NCBI GenBank assembly: GCA_024734555.1
Contig: JANPWX010000038.1
Coordinates: 500,668-564,667, forward strand
DNA length: 64,000 bases
Reading direction: 5' to 3'
Source of the DNA: Trochalopteron elliotii
Lineage: Eukaryota; Chordata; Aves; Passeriformes; Leiothrichidae
This document shows, piece after piece, positions 62,568 to 64,000 of this stretch. A program made the position numbers and the translations under genes. The stretch's first letter is position 1. The number at the start of each line of letters is the position of its first letter. The notes under the pieces were generated by a model. That model saw nothing but the letters and a program-made list of their open reading frames with translations. It searched no databases and had not been told where the DNA came from.

Positions 62568-64000
62568 CTAATCACATTTATCATACACCAAAAGTTGTAA
62601 ATGAATGCAGTAAGAACCTAACTGGAGGACAAGGGGATGGATAGAAAAATATTAATTCAAAATAAGTTATAAAAGGTGTCTGATTTGTTTAGATTCACTG
62701 GTGCCTCATTTCTCACATTTGTGAGTCAAAAACAAAGTATCATTTACTGCCTGCATTGAGTGAGACCTGGCATTAACAATTTCTGCCCATGTCTTGGTGG
62801 ATGGAGTAGGACTTTGAATTCATCAAAAGATGATTTGTAAATTCTCTTTTCTGGCACTATTAGTCCTGCTAAAGCAGCAGTGGGCTGCATGCTCAGGTTC
62901 ACTTGAGAAAGGACCAAAAAACTGTATTCCCTCAATGTGTGTGGGAAATGACGCTTTGGCTTGAGACAGATGAAAAACCTTGTCTGCCAAGTTCTTCCCC
63001 TGACCAGGATGGCTACTGAAGAAGCTCATGTTTCCCACTTTCTCATCAGAAGTCACTGACCAGGTGCTCTTGCTGCATCCCTCAGAGAATGAAGCACAAA
63101 AAGCCACAGCTTCAAAGTCAGGTACTGAAAGTGGAACCTGCCTGGCTTGTCTGTGGAAAAAAAAGGAGGAAAAAAAAAGAGAAGCATGTCAGTGAGCCTG
63201 CTGAATGAGGCTGCTATGCACATCTGGCTTCTTCAAAGCATGGCACACTTTCCTAGAAAACAGAGGGTCTGGTGTGTTGTTCCCAGGGATTCCTCAGCTA
63301 AGTGTTTCCTGAATTTCAGAATGCTCCCTACCTCCCTGCATGTAAACCAACCAAATAAAAAAATAAATAGTAAAATGGGTGGTGAGGACATTTGAAAAAC
63401 AGGGGATTCAGAACTGACAGATAACAATGGGAAGGATTTAAAATGGGTGAAGAGAAACTCTTCTCTCTACACCCCTTTTCTTCAGTCTCTATGCCATCAT
63501 GGATTTATTTTTTCTTCTATTTTAAAGGGGGCTTTGTTCTTAAGATGCTTGTCAAAATAGTCTTGCAAAGTTATTCCTTGCAATCTTTCAATGCATCAGC
63601 TCACTATATCGAGAAAACCTGAGGTTTTCCCACTCTCCAATTTAGGACTGTTATACACCATTAAGGGAGGACAGTCTCCACATTCTGCTCCTGCTGTCCC
63701 ACCTCCAGGATTATACAGCCTTTAGCACATTTTTGCATGTAATTTCCCCACTTTAAGAGGCAAATTGGTGAATCCATTTCACTGTTATCCAGTTACATGT
63801 GAGGCAAGAGGACTGCAGAAGGGAGGTATCTCTCCTACTGAGAGTGAGCTAAAGGTGAAAGGGCACCTATCCCTCAGTGTCCATCTTCAAAAATCACCTG
63901 TTCTCCTATCAAGTGACCTACAGCTGAATTTCATTTTTGCAGCAAAATGATCTTGAGAGGAATGGATAGTTAACTGAATTCTGATACTCCCAGTATGTTA
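62568..64000. other. Unique DNA, no gene proven
   Basis: No repeat is recognised. It holds the minus-strand exon-like open segment 62823-63150, entered separately. The remainder to the window edge shows nothing that I can name. Confidence 0.6.
62823..63150 (-). other. Exon-like open segment, unproven
   Basis: On the minus strand a long pyrimidine tract ends in ttccacag at 63151, a near-ideal splice acceptor. From the first base after it one frame stays open for about 108 codons to a TGA at 62823-62825. The encoded text includes EGCSKSTWSVTSDEKVGN and SSHPGQGKNLADKVFHLSQ; it is mixed in composition with no low-complexity bias. I recognise no family. No partner exon or nearby aataaa was found. 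Chance is a serious alternative, because AT-moderate DNA often has runs this long and the T-rich tract could be a simple repeat. Confidence 0.15.

Noticed and set aside
1..64000. Searches for CRISPR arrays, tRNA genes, rRNA, prophage or bacterial operons
   Set aside because: No regularly spaced repeats, tRNA box A/B pairs or dense co-directional long frames were seen; the repeat content is clearly avian nuclear DNA.

Overview
The window looks like a gene-poor, AT-rich stretch of a bird nuclear chromosome, most likely from a songbird-like lineage. The evidence is its repeats. There are nine clear CR1 LINE fragments, the dominant avian LINE; several carry the CR1 3' octamer (attctatg type) or recognisable CR1 reverse-transcriptase text. 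There are also several solo LTRs of avian endogenous retroviruses. I see no L1, Alu, B1 or MIR-type mammalian repeats, no bacterial operon structure, no tRNA or rRNA gene and no CRISPR array. I recognise no protein-coding gene. Open frames are short (longest about 166 codons, and that one lies across an LTR), and those above about 80 codons fall in repeats or fit chance expectation.

Layout from left to right. 1-430 is a degraded LTR fragment. 473-850 is a minus-strand CR1 tail. 851-7629 is unique AT-rich DNA. 7630-8866 is a plus-strand CR1 covering the reverse-transcriptase end of ORF2 and the 3' end. 8867-13515 is unique. 13516-14107 and about 14243-14833 are two LTRs in opposite orientation, almost back to back. 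14834-23688 is unique and holds a (TA)n tract and an old palindromic element at 19511-19606. 23689-23785 is a CR1 tail. 27441-28469 is a solo LTR flanked by a perfect 5-bp target-site duplication. 28780-29865 is a minus-strand CR1. 30189-30812 is a minus-strand solo LTR.

30813-39119 is the longest unique stretch. 39442-40300 is a minus-strand CR1. 42261-42411 is a CR1 piece with an internal deletion. 43076-43158 is an 83-bp remnant that keeps both ends of the LTR family seen at 27441. A (TA)n tract lies at 43698-43743. Two adjacent 18-bp perfect palindromes lie at 45820-45859. 50026-50083 is a CR1 tail. 53205-53540 is a plus-strand CR1 reverse-transcriptase piece. 58167-58665 is a solo LTR and 58861-59079 a CR1 3' end. 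61882-62561 is a solo LTR flanked by a perfect 6-bp target-site duplication. The remainder to 64000 is unique.

Nothing here forms a pathway or operon. What can be read is a record of insertions and deletions in what is probably an intergenic region or a very large intron. I did not find a previously undescribed biological system. The best leads are the paired 18-bp palindromes, the 83-bp LTR remnant with a microhomology junction, the inverted-repeat element at 19511-19606, and two weak minus-strand exon-like open segments (52671-52803 and 62823-63150).
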